The notes beneath the pieces were generated by a model, which saw only the letters and a list, made by a program, of their open reading frames with translations, was not told the origin of the DNA and searched no databases. This document shows positions 1-8,860 of a DNA stretch of 64,000 bases, one piece after another; the stretch's first letter is position 1; each line of letters begins with the position of its first letter. Origin of the DNA: an uncultured Bacteroidota bacterium (GTDB lineage: Bacteria; Bacteroidota; Bacteroidia; Chitinophagales; LD1); NCBI GenBank assembly GCA_903861145.1, contig CAIOTH010000034.1:1-64000 (forward strand). Direction: 5' to 3'. The position numbers and the translations under genes were made by a program.

Positions 1-139
1 GCACGTTAAATGCCAACTTCTCCCTGCAGGTGGCCGGTAGGTTTTCTTTTACTATTTGCCGCAGCACATCCACTATCAGCCGCTCATCTTCCGGTAGCAT
101 TTCATACAGGTGGGTTAGTGATTCTATTTTGGAGTGCAT
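1..139 (-). CDS. DUF1801-type protein, N-terminal part (cut by window edge)
   Basis: Only the first 46 codons lie in the window; the gene runs off the left edge. The reading begins MHSKIESLTHLYEMLPEDER and continues with LRQIVKENLP and a REKLAFNV segment. This matches the usual start of short Bacteroidota proteins of the DUF1801 family (YdhG-like, roughly 110-140 aa, function unknown). No catalytic site is visible. The ATG at 139 is the only plausible start, since upstream sequence is AT-rich and non-coding. The family call rests on a short segment, so it is moderately sure. Confidence 0.6.
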   Translation of the reverse strand, partial: MHSKIESLTHLYEMLPEDERLIVDVLRQIVKENLPATCREKLAFNV

Positions 140-217
140 GCGTCAAAAATAAAAAATCAACCATTGGCTTTGGTCGTTCCCAAGCATTTGAAATGAGCGT
201 ATTTTCTTGGTTGTATT

Positions 218-285
218 CGACCCCAGGGGGGTCGCAGCTTTGTAGAAACCACCAACAATATAAAAATGCGACCCCAGCGGGGTCG
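218..285. repeat. Pair of CGACCCC palindromes, 51 bp apart
   Basis: Two short hairpins occupy this interval: CGACCCC-AGG-GGGGTCG at 218-234 and CGACCCC-AGC-GGGGTCG at 269-285. Each has 7-bp arms and a 3-nt loop. The unit after the first copy continues with a GTAGAAA-type spacer and a run of A before the second copy. This is the look of a dispersed intergenic REP-like family that I recall from Bacteroidota genomes. It also shows why the reading frame upstream of 326 should not be taken as coding. Confidence 0.6.
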
Positions 286-325
286 AACTTATTTTCTCTC
301 TACCTTCGCCATACAACTAAATGCC

Positions 326-844
326 ATGCCCTTCTTCCAACTAAAAACCAGTAACAAAACAATCCGCTTCCACTACTATACCTCTGCCGCACCGGTAACA
401 GTCGCCGCATTCAACCAACAACTACCATTTACATTAACCCTCATGCACGCCCGCACATCCGGCCACGAAATCTGGACCGACAAAGCACCGGTGCTCAATA
501 TCATACAAGAAAACGCCTCCATCTTCACCCAACCCGGCGAAGTAGTTATTGGTCCCCTCAACCCAACCCGCACAAAAACCTCCGGCTGCCTCGGCATCTA
601 TTACGGTGAGGGCAAAGGCCTCGATGCCTGCAACATTTTTGCAAAAGTATTTGATGAAGACTTAGATATTCTTAAAGAACTTGGAGAAGAAATATGGAAG
701 AAAGGAGGGCAGAAAATAATATTTGAGACACTTTCCGAAGAGGAAGAAATTATAGCGGCCTATGATAAAGCAAAAGCTAAAAAGCAAAAATCCTCTCCCG
801 CTGATGACGTTTTTAGTAGAATTGAAAGAAAGAAACGCCGCTAA
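326..844 (+). CDS. Cyclophilin-like protein, DUF3830 family (probable)
   Basis: A 172-aa protein starting MPFFQLKT. Residues about 1-130 carry the layout of the DUF3830/cyclophilin-like fold: a short beta hairpin, LTLMHARTSGHEIW, APVLNIIQENA, then a QPGEVVIGPL segment, a CLGIYYGEGKG segment and a helix after DACNIFAKV. Such small proteins are thought to have a peptidyl-prolyl-isomerase-like barrel, but no activity is established for this branch. The C-terminus is charged and Lys-rich. The longer frame begins inside the upstream palindromic repeat, so the ATG at 326 is preferred. It converges on the next gene with 16 nt between the stops. Confidence 0.55.
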   Translation: MPFFQLKTSNKTIRFHYYTSAAPVTVAAFNQQLPFTLTLMHARTSGHEIWTDKAPVLNIIQENASIFTQPGEVVIGPLNPTRTKTSGCLGIYYGEGKGLDACNIFAKVFDEDLDILKELGEEIWKKGGQKIIFETLSEEEEIIAAYDKAKAKKQKSSPADDVFSRIERKKRR

Positions 845-860
845 ACAATCCGGTTAAGTC

Positions 861-1235
861 TTACTTTTTCTTCTTCGGCACCCTCCCAATCCTTTCATCC
901 TTGCGCCTAATCATCTGGCACAACTCCAACACCGACGATTCAAAATCATTAGCACTAACCGGTATCATTTGCCATGCCGTTTCGCCCTCGCCATTATTTA
1001 AAACCGTAACCGATTGCATCGATGGAAATATCTTTTTCAAACTTGCATGGTGCTCATGCACAGTAGCCATCCAAACCCCATTCGATTCTGTATGGTCTGC
1101 TCTCTCCAGTAAAATCAAAACAATTTTATTCCCCACATAAACACCATGGCAGCCAAAAAACGGCTTCACCGTATAAGGCAACGGCTCCAAATACTCAAAC
1201 ACAAAATCAAAAGGAATAGGTTTTTTACCTGCCAT
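861..1235 (-). CDS. Conserved hypothetical protein, TfoX N-terminal-like
   Basis: A 124-aa protein starting MAGKKPIPFDF. The segment VKPFFGCHGVYVGNKIVLIL resembles the MFG..glyvdgK core of TfoX N-terminal/YjbR-like small proteins, followed by GVWMATVHEHHASLKKIFPS and a basic KKKK tail. The function is unknown; related folds are found in competence-linked TfoX and in MmcQ/YjbR. The frame extends upstream by 23 codons, but that stretch is Cys-rich and unlike the rest, so the start at 1235 is chosen. It is convergent with the DUF3830-like gene. The family assignment is tentative. Confidence 0.5.
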   Translation of the reverse strand: MAGKKPIPFDFVFEYLEPLPYTVKPFFGCHGVYVGNKIVLILLERADHTESNGVWMATVHEHHASLKKIFPSMQSVTVLNNGEGETAWQMIPVSANDFESSVLELCQMIRRKDERIGRVPKKKK

Positions 1236-1313
1236 ACGTACAGCAAGTTTACAGCAAATAGCGGGGCATAACAAAATTATAGACGAGCAATGCAAACCCG
1301 ACAAACCACGGCT

Positions 1314-1349
1314 CTGGTTTCCCCTTTAGGGGACGGAAGGGGTGCGGCT
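1314..1349. repeat. Small GC-rich hairpin repeat after the hydrolase gene
   Basis: TCCCC-TTTA-GGGGA at 1320-1333 is a perfect 5-bp hairpin, followed by GGAAGGGGTG. It lies just downstream of the minus-strand hydrolase gene and resembles the CCCCTCC...GGAGGGG element found after hflX. It may act as a weak transcription stop or be a dispersed repeat remnant. Confidence 0.4.
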
Positions 1350-1350
1350 G

Positions 1351-4300
1351 TTACTCCACCACAAACTTCCTGGTCACTGTATTAACCGCATTATTCTTAT
1401 CGGTAACAGTTACAAAGTAAATACCCTTGCTGTATTGAGCGGTGTTTAAAATAACGTTGTCATCAAAGCGTGCGCTGGCAATTCTGCCACCGGTAATATC
1501 GGTAACGGTTAACTCATGCTCACCCGGTTGGTTAGCAAACACCTGCAACTTATCCGTCGCCGGATTTGGAAACACACTAATATCAAAATTAGAAGTACCA
1601 GGTACCTGTGCCACAGCTGTGCTATAGTTGCTGTTAAACACCGGGAAAGCAATATTAGTAGGGTTGTCATTCGAAAAATGCACCCGTTGCACAGCTACCC
1701 TCGGCATCATATCCACTCCGTTAAAATTATACGATTGCCCATCACCCGGGTTACGGCGGAAAAACTCGTTATCATTTAAAGGCAGGTTAGCATTAGGCTG
1801 GTACTTGGTGTAATTGCTCGAACTAATAAGCACACGTATCTGGTGGCCCGGTGCCCAGCAATAAGCAATAGGCAGCATTTTGTAAACGTACTCATATATC
1901 TGCCCTATGTTAATGTTGCTGTAAGGTATGTTCTTATCACCGGGGTCTTCAACACCATTAAAACAGGTGGCGGTGCCGGTAACGGTCATACTATCAACCA
2001 AAGCCTTCGCCCAATCTCTTGCACGCGCATTAACTATACCCTCTTGCACAAAATAAACCTGCCCGTTGGGCCACACATCGCAAATGCGCACATCCCAATC
2101 ACAGTCGGTAGGCCCACTGCTTACACCACCGGGATTCGTTTTTCCAAACAAATCGACCAACGGAAAGCCCGCTATAGTAAACGTATCCTGGAAAACATCG
2201 CTGTTAAACTGTATCACCCCTTCGCGATCCATGGTATAAGGCGCATTGCTCGGGTCGCTTATCAGCATCTGTCCCTGCGTGGTACGCGTGCCATCCGGCG
2301 AGTGGTCAATCATGTTACTTCCACCTACAGTTAAAATCGGGTTATCCGGGTCATCCACATACATGCCATATCCCTCATCGCTTGTTGGTGCTGTAAAGTT
2401 GAAGGTTCCGTTTTGATGGAAATACATCCGTTTCCACTGTATGTTTTGTGTTGGCGGAAACATATCGCAGCTATTCCAGTAGTTACCGTATTTATAATTA
2501 TCCGGAAACCCAGCTGCAGCATCAGCCGCCGAATCAGGTCCCGGTACATAATAACGCGTACTAGGCACCCTCGAAAAATCTTTGTAAGGCACACCTATCA
2601 CACTTCCTCCATGCACCCCGCCTATCACTCCTCCTAATGTCGGTATCGACTCGGTTAGAGGCAACGTAAGTGCACCCATTCTTATTTCTATCGGCATATT
2701 ATCCAGCCCGCTTTTGCCAATCAAAAAGTTCATCATTTGCACAAACGAAATCACGTAATCTTTTGCCGGGGCGCGCACATAAATACTATCGGTTTGGTTG
2801 TATATGCCTAAAAACTGCCACTCATAACTAGTCTTGATAATAAACTTAGGTTCGCCCACAAAATTTTGAGGATTGTAGTTAAGGTTATACCGGTACCACG
2901 TAATCAAATCCGATTGCAACACCTGGCTTAACGGAATATTAGTCAACGAAAAATTGGTCAGGTCAATTTGCGTAATATCATTTACGTTGTTGGGGTAAGT
3001 GCGATCACCGGTAGTGACCTGGGCAATTGTTTGGTGCGCCCATGGGCCAATCGCTATTTTTTGCATGTACTTATTAGGCGTTTGCAAAGCCTGGTGCGTG
3101 TAGTTCATGGTATTAATCTGCCCCTCGGTAAAAATATCCCACCATCCGCTTAGGTGAAAAGCAGGCACATCTAAATTGTTATACCGGCTGTAAACCAGGT
3201 TTGGCAAAGGTTTTTGTGTTATTGGGTCAACTGCTTCACCATTCTCATTCACCGGTGCTGCACTCGCATCCATATCCGATCTTCCTGCCGAGTTGGGATA
3301 AAATCCTGCCGGGCTTATACTGCCATCAGGCCTGGGGTAACGGTGCACCGTAAAGTGATCTACCGATAAGGTGGCCGCATCAAATTTATTAGGCTGGTAA
3401 ACTTTTACAATCGCGTTCAGTGTATCAGTTTGCGGCAAATTGTAATCGGCTGAAGTATGTATCGAATTTTGACGGTCATCATCTATCGGCATTAAATCAT
3501 CATTAATGATATTGAATATCTGCCCCTTCAACCAACCGGTTACAATACCAGGTCGGAACACGCCGTTATTATACCCCGTTGCAATGTAATGCTCGGTAGT
3601 TGCTACTATCGGCATTAAACATTTTAAGTGAGGTATCGAATCACTTATGCGATGCGCAAGGCCTAATTGTAACTGTGTGTTGCCCAACGCCGAAGCCCCA
3701 AACATACCTATACTGCCATTATTAATATTTTCGTTGGTATGTGGCAGGCTATCGTAAAAGCCCGGTATAACCAGGTTTTCAATACACTTAATTGAGTTAT
3801 AACCGTCCTCGTGTTTATTAGAAAATCGTGGGTCCGAAGGATCCAGGTAATCCAAAATATGCCCGCTAGCGTGGTATGGGTTTTTATTCCAGCTATCCGA
3901 GTACATCGGGAAATAATCTCCTTCCGAGCTGTATGCTCCGCGCATATCCTGGTAAATGTAATTGTAGCCTAACAGGGGAAGTACACCGCCCAAGGCATCG
4001 AAACCGCCTTTGTTATATGGGGTCCGGGTAAATATGGTTGGTAACTGGTAAGGGTTAGGATTAGGTTGCCCGTTTAACGAATCGTAAAAAACAATTTGCT
4101 GTCCTACGTGCAACAAAGTAATGCTGTCCGTCTGTACGGTATCCCCCAGCAAAACTATTTTGCCCAGCGATAGGCGCAATGAGTCGCGCAGCCGCGGCAC
4201 ATAAACATCAGTCATTAGTTTCGTGCCATCAGGCATTATAAAAGGCACCGTAATCTTGGTAGCGAACGAACTAACACCTATGCCATTCGATTGGCCAAAA

Positions 4301-4353
4301 CCCGACAGGGCAAAAAGCATGAAAACAATTACAGGGGTGTAAAATTTCCTCAT
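1351..4353 (-). CDS. Secreted CocE/NonD-type (S15-like) hydrolase with T9SS sorting domain
   Basis: A 1000-aa secreted serine hydrolase of the X-Pro dipeptidyl peptidase/CocE family, expected to cleave acyl or peptide bonds outside the cell. A signal peptide covers residues 1-20 (ending GFGQ). The alpha/beta-hydrolase part includes IMPDGTKLMTDVYVP, the DMRGAYSSEG box, and the nucleophile elbow GASALG with Ser221. Asp406 in GWWDIF and His440 in GPWAHQ are the likely triad partners. A jelly-roll CocE-type domain follows (PTSDEGYGMYVDDP, and HQIRVLISSSN near the end). The last 80 residues form a type A T9SS sorting domain (VFPNPATDKLQV ... GIYFVTV). It is longer than ordinary CocE proteins (550-650 aa) because of insertions. 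Substrate is unknown. Confidence 0.85.
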   Translation of the reverse strand: MRKFYTPVIVFMLFALSGFGQSNGIGVSSFATKITVPFIMPDGTKLMTDVYVPRLRDSLRLSLGKIVLLGDTVQTDSITLLHVGQQIVFYDSLNGQPNPNPYQLPTIFTRTPYNKGGFDALGGVLPLLGYNYIYQDMRGAYSSEGDYFPMYSDSWNKNPYHASGHILDYLDPSDPRFSNKHEDGYNSIKCIENLVIPGFYDSLPHTNENINNGSIGMFGASALGNTQLQLGLAHRISDSIPHLKCLMPIVATTEHYIATGYNNGVFRPGIVTGWLKGQIFNIINDDLMPIDDDRQNSIHTSADYNLPQTDTLNAIVKVYQPNKFDAATLSVDHFTVHRYPRPDGSISPAGFYPNSAGRSDMDASAAPVNENGEAVDPITQKPLPNLVYSRYNNLDVPAFHLSGWWDIFTEGQINTMNYTHQALQTPNKYMQKIAIGPWAHQTIAQVTTGDRTYPNNVNDITQIDLTNFSLTNIPLSQVLQSDLITWYRYNLNYNPQNFVGEPKFIIKTSYEWQFLGIYNQTDSIYVRAPAKDYVISFVQMMNFLIGKSGLDNMPIEIRMGALTLPLTESIPTLGGVIGGVHGGSVIGVPYKDFSRVPSTRYYVPGPDSAADAAAGFPDNYKYGNYWNSCDMFPPTQNIQWKRMYFHQNGTFNFTAPTSDEGYGMYVDDPDNPILTVGGSNMIDHSPDGTRTTQGQMLISDPSNAPYTMDREGVIQFNSDVFQDTFTIAGFPLVDLFGKTNPGGVSSGPTDCDWDVRICDVWPNGQVYFVQEGIVNARARDWAKALVDSMTVTGTATCFNGVEDPGDKNIPYSNINIGQIYEYVYKMLPIAYCWAPGHQIRVLISSSNYTKYQPNANLPLNDNEFFRRNPGDGQSYNFNGVDMMPRVAVQRVHFSNDNPTNIAFPVFNSNYSTAVAQVPGTSNFDISVFPNPATDKLQVFANQPGEHELTVTDITGGRIASARFDDNVILNTAQYSKGIYFVTVTDKNNAVNTVTRKFVVE

Positions 4354-4494
4354 AGTTAAAACAATTGCATTTCAGTAAAACAAACGAAATTCCGCCAATA
4401 ACAGCAGCTTTTCAGCTACAAATGATAGTAAAAATTTCTCACAATGAAAAATCCTTCTTTATTCAATGTTCAGTATTCGTTATTCAGCATTAAA

Positions 4495-4528
4495 TCTTCT
4501 TTGTGTCTTAGTGCCTTTGTGGCTAAAT
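4495..4528. repeat. Low-complexity dispersed repeat upstream of hflX
   Basis: The text TTCTTTGTGTCTTAGTGCC followed by TTTGTGGCTAAAT sits just upstream of hflX, next to a degenerate ATTCA-rich run (4462-4492). I recognise this as a very common filler repeat in Bacteroidota intergenic DNA. No function can be assigned. Confidence 0.5.
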
Positions 4529-4572
4529 GTTTTAAAGTGCCTCAGCTGCAAATGGTTTTTTATTTTTGATGT

Positions 4573-5835
4573 ATGAATGAGAAAGGAAAAGCGAAGATTG
4601 ACAACATGAACGTGAAAGAAGAGACTGCCGTTTTGGTGGGCTTAATATCACAAGATCAAACCGAAGACCAAACAAAAGAATACCTGGCCGAGCTTGAGTT
4701 TTTAGCACTTACCGATGGCGTAAAAACCGTAAAAACTTTTGTACAAAGGCTCCAACATCCCGATACTAAAAGCTACGTTGGTAAAGGCAAGCTGGAGGAA
4801 ATAAAAGCTTACTGCGAAGCCAAAGGCGTCGACCTCGTTATTGTAGACGATGAAATTTCGCCCTCGCAGTTACGCAACATGGAAGAAGTATTGAAAAAGA
4901 AAGTGCTCGACCGCGCCATGCTCATTCTCGATATTTTTGCCAACCGCGCACGCACGGTGCAGGCCAAAACACAGGTTGAGTTGGCACAACTGCAATACAT
5001 GTTGCCCCGATTAAAGGGAATGTGGAGTCACCTTGAACGCCAGCGTGGCGGTGCCGGAACAAGAGGAGGGGCCGGTGAAAAGGAAATTGAAACCGACCGT
5101 CGTATCGCCTCTAAAAAAATCGCCTCGTTAAAAGAGAAGCTTAAAGAAATTGATAAACAAAACGAAGTGCGCCGCAAAAACCGCGGCGAAATGATACGTG
5201 TTGCACTTGTAGGTTATACTAACGTAGGCAAAAGCACCATCATGAATTTGTTGGCTAAAGAAAAGGTATTTGCCGAAAACAAACTCTTCGCCACACTCGA
5301 TACCACCGTGCGCAAAGTAACTTTTAACGCCGTTCCCTTCTTGTTAAGCGATACCGTAGGTTTTATCCGCAAACTGCCAACGCACTTAATCGAGAGTTTT
5401 AAATCAACTTTAGATGAAGCGATTGAAGCCGATATTTTGCTGCACGTGGTAGATATTTCGCACCCTGCCTTCCAGGACCAGATGAATGTAGTAAACGAAA
5501 TTTTGAAAGAACTGCACTGCGAAACCAAACCGGTTATAGTAATTTTCAACAAAATGGATTTGTACGAAAAAAACCGCTTTGATGAATTTTTACCTGCCGA
5601 AATCAGAAGCGGTTTATTGCAGGAGTTGCAGGATACCTGGATGGCCAGCACCCACGATAACTGCATTTTCGTCTCAGCCACCCAAAACCGTAACACCGCC
5701 GACCTTCGCCAACTACTTTTCAAAAAAGTAAAGGAACTATACCTGATCCGTTATCCCTACAAAGCCGGCTACTGGCAAGGCTATGAAAACTACGAAGGCC
5801 AGGGCGAAGTGGAAGAAACGGGCGCAGAAAATTAA
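4573..5835 (+). CDS. hflX: GTPase HflX (ribosome-associated)
   Basis: A 420-aa P-loop GTPase that in other bacteria binds the 50S subunit and splits stalled or heat-damaged ribosomes. The HflX N-terminal domain covers residues about 15-195, with YVGKGKLEEIK, ISPSQLRNMEEVL, and a Gly-rich RQRGGAGTRGGAG linker (157-168) followed by a coiled segment. The G domain shows G1 GYTNVGKST (214-222), G3 DTVGFI (260-265) and G4 NKMD. Length is normal for the family. An exact TATTTTTG promoter-like element lies at 4561-4568, only 4 nt before this start. If it is real, translation may instead begin at the second ATG, 4606 (MNVKEETAV), which fits the family N-terminus well. It stands alone between opposing genes. 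Confidence 0.95.
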   Translation: MNEKGKAKIDNMNVKEETAVLVGLISQDQTEDQTKEYLAELEFLALTDGVKTVKTFVQRLQHPDTKSYVGKGKLEEIKAYCEAKGVDLVIVDDEISPSQLRNMEEVLKKKVLDRAMLILDIFANRARTVQAKTQVELAQLQYMLPRLKGMWSHLERQRGGAGTRGGAGEKEIETDRRIASKKIASLKEKLKEIDKQNEVRRKNRGEMIRVALVGYTNVGKSTIMNLLAKEKVFAENKLFATLDTTVRKVTFNAVPFLLSDTVGFIRKLPTHLIESFKSTLDEAIEADILLHVVDISHPAFQDQMNVVNEILKELHCETKPVIVIFNKMDLYEKNRFDEFLPAEIRSGLLQELQDTWMASTHDNCIFVSATQNRNTADLRQLLFKKVKELYLIRYPYKAGYWQGYENYEGQGEVEETGAEN

Positions 5836-5848
5836 GAACGGTCATATG

Positions 5849-5867
5849 CTCAATCCGAAGGATTGAG
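5849..5867 (+). terminator. Hairpin after hflX
   Basis: CTCAATCC-GAA-GGATTGAG is a perfect 8-bp stem with a 3-nt loop, 14 nt after the hflX stop, followed by a T-rich stretch (GTTTATTTTAT). It could end hflX transcription, or it may be one of the dispersed short palindromes of this genome. Confidence 0.45.
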
Positions 5868-5878
5868 GTTTATTTTAT

Positions 5879-5922
5879 CCCCTCCTTTTTTTAAGGAGGG
5901 GTGCCCGAAGGGCGGGGTGGTT
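5879..5922. repeat. CCCCTCC...GGAGGGG palindromic repeat
   Basis: CCCCTCC at 5879-5885 and GGAGGGG at 5895-5901 form a 7-bp stem around a T-rich loop, followed by TGCCCGAAGGGCGGGGTGG, which holds a second GCCC-GAA-GGGC hairpin. This compound element is a familiar dispersed intergenic repeat of Bacteroidota. Confidence 0.6.
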
Positions 5923-6001
5923 GACTGTTTATAATTTCCGCTTTCAAAACCGCCCATCTCTTATATTTTTAAACCCATATTATTAACTAAAACTTTGCAT
6001 T

Positions 6002-6370
6002 ATGGGGTTTGTATCCGAATTTAAAGAGTTTGCCATGAAAGGCAGCGTTGTTGATTTGGCAGTAGGCGTTGTTATTGGCGGTGCCTTTGGCAAAATAGTT
6101 ACTGCATTGGTAAGCGATATTGTAATGCCCCCCATTGCACTTTTAACGGCCAGAGCCGGTAGCGACTGGCGCACCATTACCATTGGACCCGGAATTAAAA
6201 TCGGTGACTTTGCAGGCTCTGTGGTTGATTTTTTAATAGTAGCTGTCGCCATCTTTTTGGCAGTAAAAGCAATCAACCACTTCAAAAAAGAAGAAGCCGC
6301 AGCACCCGCCACCGAACCTTCATCTACCGATAAGTTGCTAATGGAAATCAGGGATTCGCTAAAAAAATAA
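6002..6370 (+). CDS. mscL: Large-conductance mechanosensitive channel MscL
   Basis: A 122-aa inner-membrane channel that opens under membrane tension to release osmolytes during hypo-osmotic shock. The N-terminus [20 protein letters not shown] is the typical amphipathic helix. TM1 covers residues about 15-45 ([21 protein letters not shown]), then a periplasmic loop, and TM2 about 72-95 ([18 protein letters not shown]). A charged C-terminal helix ends RDSLKK. Length is slightly below the E. coli protein (136 aa), within the family range. Its neighbours run in the opposite direction on the downstream side, with a bidirectional hairpin between. Confidence 0.96.
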   Translation: MGFVSEFKEFAMKGSVVDLAVGVVIGGAFGKIVTALVSDIVMPPIALLTARAGSDWRTITIGPGIKIGDFAGSVVDFLIVAVAIFLAVKAINHFKKEEAAAPATEPSSTDKLLMEIRDSLKK

Positions 6371-6386
6371 TTGATGGATTTTAATG

Positions 6387-6422
6387 GAGGGATTATGTGG
6401 TATCAGAATCATGTAATCCCTC
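6387..6422. terminator. Bidirectional terminator-like hairpin between mscL and the barrel gene
   Basis: GAGGGATTA (6387-6395) pairs with TAATCCCTC (6414-6422), a 9-bp perfect stem with an 18-nt loop, placed between two convergent genes. Flanks are only weakly T/A-rich, so termination strength is uncertain. Confidence 0.5.
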
Positions 6423-6448
6423 AATCCTTTAATCAGGGTTCAGACAAA

Positions 6449-7075
6449 TTAAAACGTCCCCACCTTAATAAAAATAATACCCCCCACACCACTTATATCG
6501 CCGCTCTTAAGGCCGTTAATCGATAGGCCTGCGGCTACCCGGTAATTAAGGCCCAGCCCCACTCTAAAATATTTGCTGCAATTATAAGTACCATAAACCG
6601 CCGGCACTATTTCACCAAAATTGTAGTAGTAGTTGCCGCCATTATACGTATACTGAATATGTCCCCAACCCGCACTCAACTCCGGTTGGAACGAAAACAT
6701 TTTTTTGTCAAATAAAATGTAGCTAAAACCCAGCCCCACGTATTGGTGATGCAGGTAGGTGGCAGTATTAGGGTCGTTGGGCGCAACAATTTTTTGTATT
6801 TGATTTTGTGTTGTAATACCATCGTAAATGGCGCTTACCACATACTTATGATTAATTACCCAATTAAGGTTTATTCCAAAATTCCCCCCCGCCTGGGTTT
6901 TTAATATCTGCACTACCGCTGCATCCAAACCCACATAACACCTGCTGCTAAACTTGGTTGCTTTAAAAAAAGGTTGGTTGGTAGTGGTATCTTCAACAGA
7001 CATTTTTTGCGCATTGGCGTTTAGCCCTGCTACAAACAACATCAAAACCAGTATACTTTTAAAAAACCAACTCAT
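6449..7075 (-). CDS. Putative outer-membrane beta-barrel protein
   Basis: A 208-aa protein with a signal peptide (residues 1-22, cut after NANA). The mature part alternates polar and hydrophobic residues typical of beta strands (CYVGLDAAVVQI, GNFGINLNWVINHKYVVSAIYDG, YVGLGFSYILF, FQPELSAGWGHIQYTY). It ends in a terminal phenylalanine (FIKVGTF), the usual outer-membrane insertion signal. No enzyme motif is seen. It resembles the many small unclassified porin-like barrels of Bacteroidota. The gene stands alone, between mscL and the GT39 gene. Confidence 0.6.
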   Translation of the reverse strand: MSWFFKSILVLMLFVAGLNANAQKMSVEDTTTNQPFFKATKFSSRCYVGLDAAVVQILKTQAGGNFGINLNWVINHKYVVSAIYDGITTQNQIQKIVAPNDPNTATYLHHQYVGLGFSYILFDKKMFSFQPELSAGWGHIQYTYNGGNYYYNFGEIVPAVYGTYNCSKYFRVGLGLNYRVAAGLSINGLKSGDISGVGGIIFIKVGTF

Positions 7076-7132
7076 TACCTAACCACTTTACTTTATCCAA
7101 AGGCTAAAAATAAAAATTAACCGGTAGCAACC

Positions 7133-8680
7133 CTATAAAGCCGCATTAAACGCGTCCTTCAATTCCTTTACATGGGTTTGGTAGTAAACTTTCCAATAAG
7201 GCTTTGGGTCGCGGCAAACGTAAATGTGCAAACCATCCTCTCTAAAATATTCGTTATGCAAAGTTGCGGCCTCCTTGTAATCATTAAACAATCCATCCAG
7301 TTTATTCGGGTCGCGGGCAACTAAAATCATACAGGTATTGCTCACGCTATCGGGCGCCCAAAACAAAAACGCGTCCGATAAGCTTACCGGGTCCGGCAGC
7401 CCCTGCTGCTTTCCATAATATTGTAAAGCGCCAGCCTGTCCGTAATCATTGGCGAAAACAAGGCAGTGCCGCCTGTCATCGCTGTCCAGTTTATAATATT
7501 CCGCTACGGCCAAATCGCTCAACTGTTTCCATCCCGTTTCATCAGCATAATCCTGCGGTATCGGGTGGTTCTTCCCATCTTCCCATCTGGTAGGCCAATC
7601 GCCAATAAATCTGGTCGAGAACTTACAATAGCGATCCATTTTTTCAACCGGCAAAACCGGTAACGAAAGCGGAAGGATAAAAATTCCGACAACAAAAACA
7701 TTTGCCACAAAAGCATAGCTTAACCATCTAAGCTTTCCGGTTAAATATTTCTCCATTACATAGGCACCGGTGGCAAATAACATGGGGTAGGCTCCCAAAG
7801 CATAGTAGGCCTTACCTTTCCCCAGCATCAAAAACACCATGGCAAAACCGTAACTAACGGCAATAAACCGAAACTTCTTCTCACCTTTTAAAAAGCGCAT
7901 TCCAAACAAACCGGTCAGCCAAATAAAAACGCCCGGCATATTCATCAGCAACTGACCCAATATAAATGTCACGGGGTTCTCGTTCACCAACTGCGTGCGC
8001 CGCAATTCACCCATATGTGTTATCACGGGGAAGTGATGTTGCCATTGCCAAACCAAATTCGGCGAAACAATAACTACAGCAACAAGTAAGGCATAACCCA
8101 AATACTTACTCCACAGCAGTTTTCGGTGCTCGCTAATAAGCAAGGCTAAAAACAGCGCAGCCGCAAAAAATATAATGCTGTATTTATTCAAAAACGCGAC
8201 GGCTATGGCCACCCCAATGCCAATCCAAATTTTTTCATTACCGGTGTTAACCAACCTTACAACAAGGTAAGCCACAAGCAGCCAAAAAAACTCGTCAAAG
8301 GGCACAGGCATAAACTGATGGTCTGAGCGCAAAAAGGCGGGCGAGAGAATAAAAGCAACACAGCCCACAAAAACAGCAAAGTTTTTACCTCCTAGCTCCC
8401 TAACCAATAAGGCAATAATTATAACCGATGCTACTCCCGATAATATGGGAAAGAGCTTCACCCCCAATTCCGAATAACCCCAAAAATGCTGAATAAGGTA
8501 TGCCATAAAACCCATCAAAGGAGGGGTTGACATATACCCGAAACTAAGGTGCCGGGCCATGGCCATATAAAGCAGCTCATCCCGGTGCAACTCATAATTA
8601 GTTGCAGTAAATAAATGCATCAAAAGGGTAAAACCCGCCAGGCCAATTGTAAGCCACCAAAAGTTCCTGGTATTTTTCAT
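7133..8680 (-). CDS. GT39-family membrane glycosyltransferase
   Basis: A 515-aa polytopic membrane protein of the ArnT/PMT glycosyltransferase family 39 type, which moves a sugar from a polyprenyl-phosphate donor to a protein, lipid or glycan. The first TM (about 9-26) is followed by the family's acidic loop motif HRDELLYMA (Asp34, Glu35) and STPPLMGF. About ten further hydrophobic helices run to residue 345. A soluble C-terminal domain (about 350-515) follows, with CRDPKPYW near the end. Acceptor and donor cannot be told. The gene is single, in line with the upstream barrel gene but with 57 nt between them. Confidence 0.85.
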   Translation of the reverse strand: MKNTRNFWWLTIGLAGFTLLMHLFTATNYELHRDELLYMAMARHLSFGYMSTPPLMGFMAYLIQHFWGYSELGVKLFPILSGVASVIIIALLVRELGGKNFAVFVGCVAFILSPAFLRSDHQFMPVPFDEFFWLLVAYLVVRLVNTGNEKIWIGIGVAIAVAFLNKYSIIFFAAALFLALLISEHRKLLWSKYLGYALLVAVVIVSPNLVWQWQHHFPVITHMGELRRTQLVNENPVTFILGQLLMNMPGVFIWLTGLFGMRFLKGEKKFRFIAVSYGFAMVFLMLGKGKAYYALGAYPMLFATGAYVMEKYLTGKLRWLSYAFVANVFVVGIFILPLSLPVLPVEKMDRYCKFSTRFIGDWPTRWEDGKNHPIPQDYADETGWKQLSDLAVAEYYKLDSDDRRHCLVFANDYGQAGALQYYGKQQGLPDPVSLSDAFLFWAPDSVSNTCMILVARDPNKLDGLFNDYKEAATLHNEYFREDGLHIYVCRDPKPYWKVYYQTHVKELKDAFNAAL

Positions 8681-8860
8681 CGTTCCGTATAATTACTAAC
8701 TAAACACTAATTTCGAACTAAAATCACCAAAAAACAGGCAAAAATCCCAAAAACCACCCAAATTGATCCCAATTCTCACTGTCTACTAAATAAATTTAAT
8801 CACGGTTTGTGCTTTACTATTAACCAAAATGTTTTGGGCAAATAGCTATTTTCACGCGTC

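Noticed and set aside
10-354. 114-aa plus-strand ORF at the left edge
   Set aside because: It overlaps the DUF1801 gene on the other strand, then runs through intergenic palindromes; no coding character.
1843-2334. 163-aa plus-strand ORF inside the hydrolase gene
   Set aside because: Antisense shadow of a well-supported 1000-aa gene with clear motifs.
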